From J029 sp964482495 (lineage in GTDB: Bacteria > Planctomycetota > UBA1135), in NCBI GenBank assembly GCA_964482495.1, contig CAYZXS010000015.1:1-64000 (forward strand): 64,000 nucleotides of DNA. The letters are read 5' to 3'. Under the pieces are notes generated by a model. It made no database searches. It was given only the letters and a program-made list of their open reading frames with translations, and had not been told where the DNA came from. Position numbers and translations under genes: made by a program. Positions 50,194-57,888 of the stretch are shown here, piece after piece. Every line of letters begins with the position of its first letter. Position 1 is the stretch's first letter.

Positions 50194-52532
50194 TGGCCGC
50201 CCGCGACCGCCACGGACCGGACGCGCCCTGGGGCGAGTTCCAGGTCGTCGGCAAGCGCCACCGGAAGGTCGACGGCATGGACAAGGCCACCGGCCGCGCG
50301 CTCTACGCCGACGACCTCAGCCTGCCGGGCATGCTGCACGCCAAGACCCTGCGCAGCCCGCACGCCCACGCCCGCATCCGCTCGATCGACACCAGCAAGG
50401 CCGCCGCGTTGAAGGGCGTGCACGCGGTCCTCACCGGCGCCGACCTGCCGGTGAAGTACGGCGTCATCCCGTGGACCCCGGACGAGAACGCCCTCGCCAC
50501 CGACAAGGTCCGCTTCATCGGCGACGAGGTCGCGGCGGTGGCCGCGGTCGACGAGGACACCGCCAACGCCGCGCTCGAGCTGATCGAGGTCGACTACGAG
50601 CTGCTGCCGGCGCGGCTGACGCCGGAGGAGGCGCTGGCCAACCCCGAGCCGCCGATCCACGAGGACGGCAAGCGCCGCGACAACGTCAGCAAGCACGTCG
50701 AGCTCGAGTTCGGTGAGCTCGCGGCCGGCTTCGAACAGGCCGACCTGGTGCTCGAGGGCGACTACCGCTTCCACGGCACCACCCACGCCGCCATCGAGCC
50801 GCACTGCGCCCTGGCGCAGGCCACGCCGGACGGCCGGCTGACCCTGTGGTCGTCGACTCAGATCACGCATTACGTGCACCGCGAGCTGGCCCGGGTGCTG
50901 GAGCTCGACCCGACCCGAATTCGCGTCGTGCAGCCCAACCTGGGCGGCGCCTTCGGCGGCAAGAGCGATCCCTTCAGCCTGGAGTTCATCGTCGCCAAGC
51001 TGGCGATGATCACCGGGCGCCCGGTGAAGCTGTTGTGGACCCGCGAGGAGGTCTTCTACGCCCACCGCGGCCGCCACCCGATGCAGCTGCGCTACCGCAC
51101 CGGAGCCAAGGAGGACGGCCGCATCACCGCGGTCGACGCCGAGATCCTGATCGACGGCGGCAGCTATTCGAGCTTCGGCCTGGTGACGACCTACTACTCG
51201 GGGCAGCTGCTGACCGGCCCCTACGACTTCCCGGCCTACCGCTTCGACTCGACCCGGGTGTTCACCAACAAGCCGCCCTGCGGGCCCAAGCGCGGCCACG
51301 GCTCGGTGCAGCCGCGCTTCGCCTTCGAGTCGCAGCTGGACGAGGTCGCCGCTGCGCTGAGCATCGATCCGTTCGAGATCCGGCGGCGCAACTTCCAAGG
51401 CGGCGACACCGAGACCGTGAACGGCCAGCGCATCACCTCCAACGGCTTCGCCGCCTGCCTAGACCAGGTCGAGGCGGCCAGCGGCTGGCGGGACCGGCGC
51501 GGCCAGCTGCCGCGCGGTCGCGGCTTGGGCGTCGCCGGCTCGATGTACATCTCGGGCACCAACTACCCGATCTACCCCAACCACATGCCGCAGGCCGGGA
51601 TCCAGATCAAGCTCGACCGCAGCGGCCTGGCGACGGTGTTCACCGGCGGCAACGACATCGGCCAGGGCTCGAGCTCGGTGGTCGCGTATCTCGTGGCCGA
51701 GGAGCTGGGCATGAAGCCCGAGGACGTGCGGGTGGTGGCGGCCGACACCGACCTGTGCCCGGTGGATCTGGGCGCCTACTCGAGCCGCGTCACCTTCATG
51801 GTCGGCAACGCCGCCATCGACGCCGCGCGCAAGCTGCGGCGGCAGATCGTGACCGCGGTGGCCGAGCGCTGGGAGGTCGACGAGGCCCGGGTGCGGCTGG
51901 TCGGTGGCGCCGCGGTCGACCTGGAGGACGCCGAGCGCGGCATCCCGACCCGCGACGCCTTCCACATCGCCGAGGAGCGCTTCGACACCCTCGGCGCCAC
52001 CGGCAGCTACAACACCCCCCACCTCGGCGGCCACTACCGCGGCGGCACCATCGGCGCCTCGCCGGCCTACAGCTTCACCGCCCACGTCGCCGAGGTCACG
52101 GTCGACGAGGAGACCGGGCGGATCGCCTGCGACAAGGTCTGGATCGCCCACGACTGCGGCCGGGCGCTGAACCCGATGCTGGTCGCCGGGCAGATGGAGG
52201 GATCGGCCTACATGGGCGTCGCCGAGGCCCTGATGGAGGAGCACGCGGTCAACCGCTTCGGTCTGCACCAGGGCCCCAACCTGCTCGACTACCGGATCCC
52301 GACCGCCGTCGACACCCCGGAGCTGCAGGCGCTGATCGTCGAGAGCATCGACCCCGAGGGGCCTTACGGCGCCAAGGAGGCCGGCGAGGGGCCGCTGCAC
52401 CCGGCCATCCCGGCGATCGCCAACGCCGTCTACGACGCCGTCGGCATCCGGCTGCGCGAGCTGCCCTTCACGCCGGCCAAGGTGCTGAAGGCGCTGGCCG
52501 AGCAGCGAGCGCGGGAGGCGGCGTCGTGCTGA
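50193..52532 (+). CDS. molybdopterin-binding subunit of a xanthine-oxidase-family reductase (4-hydroxybenzoyl-CoA reductase alpha-like)
   Basis: A 779-residue large subunit. It starts VVGKRHRKVDGMDKATGRALYADD and has the glycine-rich Mo-cofactor motif GGAFGGKSDP near 252, YSSRVTFMVGNAA, and KEAGEGPLHPAI with the conserved catalytic Glu. These match the xanthine-oxidase family. The set of three subunits plus the cluster-bearing FAD subunit points to a 4-hydroxybenzoyl-CoA reductase type. The substrate is inferred from the small FAD-subunit loop, not proved. Confidence 0.87.
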   Translation: MAARDRHGPDAPWGEFQVVGKRHRKVDGMDKATGRALYADDLSLPGMLHAKTLRSPHAHARIRSIDTSKAAALKGVHAVLTGADLPVKYGVIPWTPDENALATDKVRFIGDEVAAVAAVDEDTANAALELIEVDYELLPARLTPEEALANPEPPIHEDGKRRDNVSKHVELEFGELAAGFEQADLVLEGDYRFHGTTHAAIEPHCALAQATPDGRLTLWSSTQITHYVHRELARVLELDPTRIRVVQPNLGGAFGGKSDPFSLEFIVAKLAMITGRPVKLLWTREEVFYAHRGRHPMQLRYRTGAKEDGRITAVDAEILIDGGSYSSFGLVTTYYSGQLLTGPYDFPAYRFDSTRVFTNKPPCGPKRGHGSVQPRFAFESQLDEVAAALSIDPFEIRRRNFQGGDTETVNGQRITSNGFAACLDQVEAASGWRDRRGQLPRGRGLGVAGSMYISGTNYPIYPNHMPQAGIQIKLDRSGLATVFTGGNDIGQGSSSVVAYLVAEELGMKPEDVRVVAADTDLCPVDLGAYSSRVTFMVGNAAIDAARKLRRQIVTAVAERWEVDEARVRLVGGAAVDLEDAERGIPTRDAFHIAEERFDTLGATGSYNTPHLGGHYRGGTIGASPAYSFTAHVAEVTVDEETGRIACDKVWIAHDCGRALNPMLVAGQMEGSAYMGVAEALMEEHAVNRFGLHQGPNLLDYRIPTAVDTPELQALIVESIDPEGPYGAKEAGEGPLHPAIPAIANAVYDAVGIRLRELPFTPAKVLKALAEQRAREAASC

Positions 52533-53548
52533 GGCTGCCCGCGCACGAGATCCTGCAGCCGGCCACCGTCGACGAGGCGCTGGCGCTGCTGGCCGAGCAC
52601 GGCGAGCGGGCAATGCTGATCGCCGGCGGCACCGACCTGCTGCCGAACATGAAGCACCGGCTGTTCGAGCCGGACTACCTGATCGCGTTGGCCGGCGTCG
52701 CGGAGCTGCGCGGCGTGCGCGAGGGTGCGGGCGGCGACCTCGAGATCGGCGCCATGACCACCCTCACAGAGGTGGCCGAGTCGCCGCTGGTGCGGGAGCG
52801 AGCCCCGGCGCTGGCGCAGGCCGCCGGCCTGGTCTCCGGCCCTCAGCTGCGCAACATGGGCACCCTGGGCGGCAACGTCATGCTCGACACCCGCTGCCAG
52901 TGGTACAACCAGACCCACTTCTGGCGCCAGGCGCTGGGCTACTGCTTGAAGAAGGACGGCACCAAGTGCCACGTCGTCGAGGGCGGCCAGAAGTGCGTCG
53001 CCGCCGCCAGCAACGACACCCTGCCGGCGCTGATGACCCTGGACGCCGCGCTCGACTTCCGCAGCCCGCGCGGCGCCGAGTCGCGGGCGGTCGACGCCAT
53101 CTGGAAGCCGGACGGCATCTGGAACAAGAAGCTCGGCCGCGACGAGCTGCTGACCGCGATCCGGGTGCCGGCGCGGGAATCCCACGCGCACCGCGGCGCC
53201 TACGGCAAGCTGCGCGACCGCGGCTCGATCGATTTCCCGCTGCTCGGCATGGCGGCGCGGCTGGACCTGGACCCCTCCGGCGCCGTGGCCGACGCCGACC
53301 TGTGCGTGGTGGCGCTGCAGGCGCGGCCGGTGCGGGTGCGCAAGGTGGCAGCCATGCTGGCCGGCGCGGCTCCCAGCACGCCGGCCTTCGACCAGGCCGT
53401 CGAGGCCGTCGCCGCCGCGGCCGCCAAGCAGTGCAAGCCGCTCGCCAACATCCCCGGCGACGCCGAGTACCGCCACCTCATGGTGCCGGTGCTGGCGCGG
53501 CGGACGCTGCGCGCCGCGGCCGAAGGCGCTACCGTCGGCGTGCTGTGA
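52526..53548 (+). CDS. FAD-binding subunit with extra [4Fe-4S] loop (4-hydroxybenzoyl-CoA reductase beta-like)
   Basis: A 340-residue subunit from GTG 52526. FAD motifs are IAGGTDLLP (32-40) and the region TLGGNVMLDTR. Between them and the second FAD part lies an insert with four cysteines at 124, 140, 148 and 157 (DTRC, GYC, TKC, QKC). Such an insert is the hallmark of 4-hydroxybenzoyl-CoA reductase beta of Thauera aromatica, where it binds a low-potential [4Fe-4S] cluster. Ordinary xanthine dehydrogenase FAD subunits lack it. It overlaps the Mo subunit gene by 7 bases. Confidence 0.88.
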   Translation: MLRLPAHEILQPATVDEALALLAEHGERAMLIAGGTDLLPNMKHRLFEPDYLIALAGVAELRGVREGAGGDLEIGAMTTLTEVAESPLVRERAPALAQAAGLVSGPQLRNMGTLGGNVMLDTRCQWYNQTHFWRQALGYCLKKDGTKCHVVEGGQKCVAAASNDTLPALMTLDAALDFRSPRGAESRAVDAIWKPDGIWNKKLGRDELLTAIRVPARESHAHRGAYGKLRDRGSIDFPLLGMAARLDLDPSGAVADADLCVVALQARPVRVRKVAAMLAGAAPSTPAFDQAVEAVAAAAAKQCKPLANIPGDAEYRHLMVPVLARRTLRAAAEGATVGVL

Positions 53549-54600
53549 GCCAGGCCTCCCCCGCTGAGCCCCCCTCCGCTCCCCCCGCCGACGGCGCCCC
53601 CGTCCGCCAGCGGCGCGCCCCCTTCCTGCTGCGGGCGCTGATTCTGGTGCTGTCCTTCGCCGCCGGCCTGCTGGCCCTGTGGCTGCTCGGCTTCGTGCTG
53701 GCGGACATCGGCAAGGTGCAGCGGCCGGACTTCGCCGCCTTCGAGGCGGAAGCGGTCGACGCGGAGGCCATCGACCGAGAGCGGGCGCTGACCCAGGAGC
53801 TGGACGGCGTCCAGGTGGACCTCGCGCGCCAGCGCGAGGTCCAGGGCGGCTTGCGCGACAGCATCGACAACGCTCGGGGCACGCTCGACCAGATGCTGGC
53901 CATCCGCCGCCTCGCCCTGGAGAAGGGGGTCGACTGGCAAGAGGCGGAAGGCGCGGCCCTGACATCGGCGCAGCAGCGCTTCCTCGCCAGCCAGGACCAG
54001 CTCGACGCCTCGCTCGAGCGCACTGCCGAGCTGGAGACGCGGCGGCACGAGCTCAAGGCCGACCTGGCCGCCGCGTCGGCCGCGCTCGAGGAGCAGCGCC
54101 AGCCGGCCCGCGCTGCCTGGCAGGACGCCATCCGCGGCCGCGAGTACCGCGTCGCCGCGTACAAGCTGGCCTTCCTGCTGCCGGTCTTCCTGGCCGCTGC
54201 GTGGCTCGTGGCGAAGCGGCGCCGCAGCCTCTACCGGCCGCTCTTCGTCGCCCTGCTGCTGGCGGCCACCTGGCAACTCGGGGCCATCATCCACCAGCAC
54301 TTCCCGGCCGAGTTCTTCAAGTACCTCGGCATCGCCGCCGGCCTGGTGGTGGTCGTCGCCTTCCTGGTCACCCTGCTCCGGAGCGCCGCCCGCCCCTCCG
54401 GCGCGGTGCTGCTGAAGCGCAACCGCGAGGGCTACCGGCGCTGGGAGTGCCCGAGCTGCGCCTTCCCGATCCGCACCGGCACCGAGGACGGCCCCGCCAC
54501 CTGCGCCGCCTGCGGCCTGGAGCTCTACCGCAAGTGCCCGAGCTGCGGCGAGACCCGCCACAGCCAGCTGCCGCACTGCGAGTCCTGCGGCGCCGAGTGA
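53545..54600 (+). CDS. membrane protein with coiled coil and C-terminal double zinc ribbon, unknown
   Basis: A 351-residue protein from GTG 53545, overlapping the FAD-subunit stop (GTGA). A Pro/Ala-rich N-terminus is followed by one transmembrane helix (about 27-53), a coiled-coil region (about 75-190), three further membrane helices (about 200-280) and a C-terminal zinc-ribbon pair built from CPSC, CAAC, CPSC and CESC. I do not recognise the family. The coupling suggests co-expression with the reductase, though it also precedes a GNAT gene. Confidence 0.65.
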   Translation: MSQASPAEPPSAPPADGAPVRQRRAPFLLRALILVLSFAAGLLALWLLGFVLADIGKVQRPDFAAFEAEAVDAEAIDRERALTQELDGVQVDLARQREVQGGLRDSIDNARGTLDQMLAIRRLALEKGVDWQEAEGAALTSAQQRFLASQDQLDASLERTAELETRRHELKADLAAASAALEEQRQPARAAWQDAIRGREYRVAAYKLAFLLPVFLAAAWLVAKRRRSLYRPLFVALLLAATWQLGAIIHQHFPAEFFKYLGIAAGLVVVVAFLVTLLRSAARPSGAVLLKRNREGYRRWECPSCAFPIRTGTEDGPATCAACGLELYRKCPSCGETRHSQLPHCESCGAE

Positions 54601-55094
54601 AGATCCGGCCGCTGGACCCCGCCCTCGCCGAGGAAGTCGATCGCGTCGCCCGGCGCATGCGCGCCACGCTCCAGGAGGTGGTCGACGCCGAGCGCGGCGC
54701 CGAGATGTACTCGATGGCGTGGCTGCGCGACCGGGTCCGGCAGCACCTGGCCGGCGGCGAGCTCGACGGCGAGGTCCTGCTCGCCGAGGACGCGGACGGC
54801 GCCCTACGCGGGCACGTCATCCTGCGGGTCGAGACCGAAGAGAGCGGCCGACGGCATGGGCTCTTCTCGACCTTCTACGTCGAGCCGACCTGGCGCCGGC
54901 GCGGCCTGGGCACCCGCCTGATCCGGGCCGGCGAAGCCTGGATGCGGACTCGGGGGCTGGAGCGGGCGGTCACCTACACGGCCGCCGACAACCTGCCCCT
55001 GATTCGGAGCTGTGAACAGCAGGGCTACGCCGTCGAGCTGCGCGAGCGCGGCATGGTCGGCCTCGGCAAGCGGCTGGAGCTGGGCGACGGCTAG
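54597..55094 (+). CDS. GNAT-family N-acetyltransferase
   Basis: A 165-residue acetyltransferase from GTG 54597 that overlaps the previous stop by 4 bases. The acetyl-CoA motif appears as VEPTWRRRGLGTRLI (R-x-x-G-x-G type) near 95, followed by YTAADNLPLIRSCEQQGY. The fold matches GNAT, but the substrate (small amine or protein) is not predictable. Its stop lies 3 bases from that of the convergent hydrolase gene. Confidence 0.82.
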   Translation: MKIRPLDPALAEEVDRVARRMRATLQEVVDAERGAEMYSMAWLRDRVRQHLAGGELDGEVLLAEDADGALRGHVILRVETEESGRRHGLFSTFYVEPTWRRRGLGTRLIRAGEAWMRTRGLERAVTYTAADNLPLIRSCEQQGYAVELRERGMVGLGKRLELGDG

Positions 55095-55104
55095 GCCTCA
55101 GCCG
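55088..55104. terminator. short hairpin between convergent stops
   Basis: CGGCT pairs with AGCCG around a 7-base loop AGGCCTC. The stems and loop contain the TAG of the acetyltransferase gene and the stop of the hydrolase gene. No T-tract; weak evidence for a shared terminator. Confidence 0.3.
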
Positions 55105-56141
55105 GCCGGGGCCAGCCCCGCCGAGCGGGCGAATTCCTCCGCCATCCGGTTCTCGCCCCAGTACCGGTCGAGGTCGCGCCACCGCGAGGTCCGGACCGGT
55201 CGAGCGGCGACGAAGGCGTTGTGGCCGCCGTGGCGGGTCTCGAGGTAGGCCAGGCTCGGGTGCCGCTCGAGGATCCGGTTGGCCTCAGGGCACATCGGCA
55301 CGAAGGGGTCGTCCTCGGCGTGCAGCACGGTGCCCGGCACCCGCACCCGCTCGAGCACCTGGGTCGGGCTGGCGTCGCGGTAATAGGCGGCGGCGTCGGG
55401 CCAGCCGAAGCTGGGCGCGGTCCAGCGGTCGTCGAAGGCGCGCACCGAGCGGATGCCGCGCAGGCCGTCGCGCGGGTAGCGCTCGGGGTAGAGGCCCGCC
55501 TTGCGCCGCCAGGAGCGGCGGAAGTCGTCCAGGAAGTACTGGACGTAGACGCGATTGAAGCCGCCGCGGTGCATGGCGGCCGAGGTCTGCTCCAGGTCGA
55601 AGGGGGCAGACTGCACCCACAGCCGCGCCACCCCAGGCGGCGGCGCGGCGCCCCAGCGGGCGGCGGCGTGCAGGACGATGCCGCCACCGAGGCTGAAGCC
55701 GGCGACGCCGATCCAGGCCGGCCGGCGTTCGCGGGCGATCCAGTCGACCAGGGCCTCGAGGTCGTCGGAGAGGCCGGCGTGGTAGAGGCTGCTCGAGAGC
55801 GATTCGGTCCCGCCGCAGGTGCGCAGGTTGATGCGCACGGTCGAGAAGCCGGCCGTCCAGGCCTTGCGCGCCGCGCCGACCACGTAGACCGCCTTGGCGC
55901 TGCCGGACAGGCCGTGCACGAGGACCGCGACGGGGGCGTCACCGGGTTGCCAGTTGGCCTCGGCGACGATCGTGGTGGTGTCATCGACCCGGACCTCGAA
56001 GCGCTGCTCGTCGGCCAGGAAGCGGCGCTGGAAGCGCGGCAGCTTGACGCCGGCGACGGTCATGGCGTGGCCGTTGCGCAGCAGCGGGTGCGGCCGGAAG
56101 GCGTGGCGGGCGGTCTCCGCCGAGTCGCTCCGGCGGATCAC
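55098..56141 (-). CDS. YheT-family alpha/beta hydrolase
   Basis: A 347-residue protein from GTG 56141. The nucleophile elbow is GFSLGGG, an oxyanion region is VLVHGLSGSAK, the acid Asp is in HAEDDPFVP and the catalytic His is in HGGHNAF. INLRTCGGTE near 120 matches the YheT family signature. It is a probable esterase or lipase with unknown substrate. The GTG overlaps the TGA of the upstream membrane protein gene. Confidence 0.85.
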   Translation of the reverse strand: MIRRSDSAETARHAFRPHPLLRNGHAMTVAGVKLPRFQRRFLADEQRFEVRVDDTTTIVAEANWQPGDAPVAVLVHGLSGSAKAVYVVGAARKAWTAGFSTVRINLRTCGGTESLSSSLYHAGLSDDLEALVDWIARERRPAWIGVAGFSLGGGIVLHAAARWGAAPPPGVARLWVQSAPFDLEQTSAAMHRGGFNRVYVQYFLDDFRRSWRRKAGLYPERYPRDGLRGIRSVRAFDDRWTAPSFGWPDAAAYYRDASPTQVLERVRVPGTVLHAEDDPFVPMCPEANRILERHPSLAYLETRHGGHNAFVAARPVRTSRWRDLDRYWGENRMAEEFARSAGLAPAG

Positions 56142-56578
56142 GCGGCGGCGGTTCCGGACGAGGCGGCGGCGGAGCGCGCCGCCGGCCGGAACAGCAGGAA
56201 GCCGAGCAGGTAGCCGGGCCCGAAGTGGAGCAGCATCTGCCCCCAGGACCCGCCCAGCCACTGCAGCTGCAGCGCCAGGCCGTCGCCGGCGGCGTAGGGC
56301 CAGCCGAGCGGGGCGTGGCCGGACAAGGAGGCCACCGCCAGGCAGCTCAGGCCGAGGGCGACCAGCAGCCGGCCGAGCACCGCGCCCGGGCAGCGAAACA
56401 GCAGCGCCGCCACCGCCGCGGCCCCCAGCAGCACCAGATAGAGCTCGCCGATGAGGACGGCGTCGCTGCCCGAGAAGTGGAAGGGGAAGCCGGGAGCCGC
56501 GAACGGGATGCCCGCGGCGCGCAGCGCCAGGGCGCTGAGCAGCGGCATGAGGGCGATCAGGGGCAAGGTCCGAGCCAC
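56138..56578 (-). CDS. small polytopic membrane protein, unknown
   Basis: About 146 residues from GTG 56578, with four hydrophobic segments (about 4-20, 42-60, 68-85 and 110-130) and an Ala/Ser-rich tail. An ATG 9 bases upstream (56587) would place the start inside the TAGAAT box, so the GTG that sits 7 bases after this box is the better start. It is coupled to the YheT-type hydrolase. No known family. Confidence 0.6.
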   Translation of the reverse strand: MARTLPLIALMPLLSALALRAAGIPFAAPGFPFHFSGSDAVLIGELYLVLLGAAAVAALLFRCPGAVLGRLLVALGLSCLAVASLSGHAPLGWPYAAGDGLALQLQWLGGSWGQMLLHFGPGYLLGFLLFRPAARSAAASSGTAAA

Positions 56579-56585
56579 GCGCCCC

Positions 56586-56591
56586 ATTCTA
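56586..56591 (-). promoter_or_regulatory. candidate -10 box (TAGAAT)
   Basis: TAGAAT on the minus strand, 7 bases before the GTG at 56578. It overlaps an in-frame ATG, which argues against that ATG being the start. Confidence 0.45.
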
Positions 56592-56608
56592 GGGGGCAGG
56601 GCGCCGAG

Positions 56609-56645
56609 GCTCTGGTGTCACGCTCTGGCGTCGCTCCGGTGTCAG
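56609..56645. repeat. three imperfect 11-13 base direct repeats
   Basis: GCTCTGGTGTCAC, GCTCTGGCGTC and GCTCCGGTGTCAG follow one another at 56609, 56622 and 56633. They lie between the membrane protein gene and the aroF stop, the last copy overlapping the aroF end. Purpose unknown. Confidence 0.6.
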
Positions 56646-57661
56646 GCCAGCCGCCGCCCGCAGACCGCCGCCAGCACCCGGGTGTCGGCGATCAGGCCCG
56701 CCAGCTCGCCCGGCAGCAGCGCCTGCGGCCCGTCGGAGCGGGCCTGTTCGGGGCGCGGGTGGACCTCGACGGCCAGGCCGTCGGCGCCGCTCGCGACGGC
56801 GGCCCGCGCCAGCGGCGGGATGAAGCGCGCCACCCCCACCGCGTGCGCCGGATCGACGATCACCGGCAGGTGGGTCAGCTCGCGCAGGAGCGGCAGGATC
56901 GTCAGGTCGAGGGTGTTGCGGGTGGCGGTCTCGTAGGTGCGGATGCCGCGCTCGCACAGGATCACCTGCGGCGCGCCGAAGGCGCACAGGTACTCGGCCG
57001 AGTAGAGCCACTCCTCGACCGTGCCCGACAAGCCGCGCTTCAAGAGCACCGGCCTCCCCGCCGCGGCGATGGCCTTGAGCAGGGTGAAGTTCTGCATGTT
57101 GCGGGCCCCGACCTGCAGGCAGTCGATGTCGTGGTCGACGAAGGCGGCGAGGTGGGCGCCGTCCATGATCTCGGACACCACCGGCATGCCGAAGGCCTCG
57201 CCGGCGTCCTTCAGCTGCGCCAGGCCCTCGACGCCGAAGCCCTGGAAGCTGTAGGGGCTGGTGCGCGGCTTGTAGGCGCCGCCGCGCAGCACGTGGGCGC
57301 CGGCCTGCTTGCAGTAGCCGGCCACCTCGAGCATGAAGTCGCGGCCCTCGACCGAGCAGGGGCCGGCGATCACGGCGACGCCCGGGCCGCCGAACTCGAC
57401 CTCGCCGACCTTGGCGACAGTGGCGCTGTCACGGAAGGAGCGGTGGGCGAGCCGGAGGTCGCCCTTGGGGCGCACGATCTCGTCCAGCGCCGGGTCCGCG
57501 GCCAACTGCTGCTCGAGTTCGGCGGGGATCTTGTCGACCACGGCCACGATCGGCCGCGCCGGATCGGGGGAGCGCAGGGTCCGGGCGCCGGCGGCGTTGA
57601 TCCGCTGGCAGAGCGCCTGCACCTGGTCGGCGGCGACGTCGCGGTGGAAGCGCAGGATCAC
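56642..57661 (-). CDS. aroF: 3-deoxy-7-phosphoheptulonate synthase (DAHP synthase)
   Basis: A 339-residue enzyme from GTG 57661 that makes DAHP from PEP and erythrose 4-phosphate, the first step of aromatic biosynthesis. An N-terminal ferredoxin-like domain (about 1-70) precedes the barrel with IAGPCSVEG, RGGAYKPRTSPYSFQG, GARNMQNF, KRGLSGTVEEW and VDPAHAVG. This is the Thermotoga-type class Ibeta architecture. It is the last gene of the trp cluster. The small chorismate-mutase-like gene immediately upstream overlaps it by 4 bases. Confidence 0.94.
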   Translation of the reverse strand: MILRFHRDVAADQVQALCQRINAAGARTLRSPDPARPIVAVVDKIPAELEQQLAADPALDEIVRPKGDLRLAHRSFRDSATVAKVGEVEFGGPGVAVIAGPCSVEGRDFMLEVAGYCKQAGAHVLRGGAYKPRTSPYSFQGFGVEGLAQLKDAGEAFGMPVVSEIMDGAHLAAFVDHDIDCLQVGARNMQNFTLLKAIAAAGRPVLLKRGLSGTVEEWLYSAEYLCAFGAPQVILCERGIRTYETATRNTLDLTILPLLRELTHLPVIVDPAHAVGVARFIPPLARAAVASGADGLAVEVHPRPEQARSDGPQALLPGELAGLIADTRVLAAVCGRRLA

Positions 57662-57888
57662 GGGCGCGCCTCCCCGGCGCCGGAGCAGCCGCGGTCGATC
57701 AGGGCGAAGAGCTCGGCCAGCAAGGCGGCGTCGAAGCCGCCCTGGTGCCGGCGCAGGAGGTCCTCCACCGCGGCGTCGCGGCCGGGGTCGTCGCCGGGCA
57801 CGCCGGCGAGCAGCCGGGCGCGCTCGGCCAAGAGCGCCAGCAGGGCGCGGTCGAGGTGGGCGAGCTGGTGTCGCAAGGCGGGGTTCAT
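57658..57888 (-). CDS. small chorismate-mutase-like protein
   Basis: A 76-residue, mostly helical protein with LRHQLAHLDRALLALLAERARLL, which resembles the first helix of AroQ-type chorismate mutase including two Arg. The second part GRDAAVEDLLRRHQ is similar to the mutase second helix, but the loop that holds active-site Lys39 of the E. coli enzyme is shortened, and the C-terminal Gln is not visible. It may be inactive as a mutase and act as a regulator of the adjacent DAHP synthase. It overlaps trpA and aroF by 4 bases at each end, which strongly supports it as a gene. Confidence 0.65.
   Translation of the reverse strand: MNPALRHQLAHLDRALLALLAERARLLAGVPGDDPGRDAAVEDLLRRHQGGFDAALLAELFALIDRGCSGAGEARP

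Noticed and set aside
52526..53548. Plain xanthine or carbon-monoxide dehydrogenase FAD subunit
   Set aside because: The four-Cys insert is not found in those enzymes.
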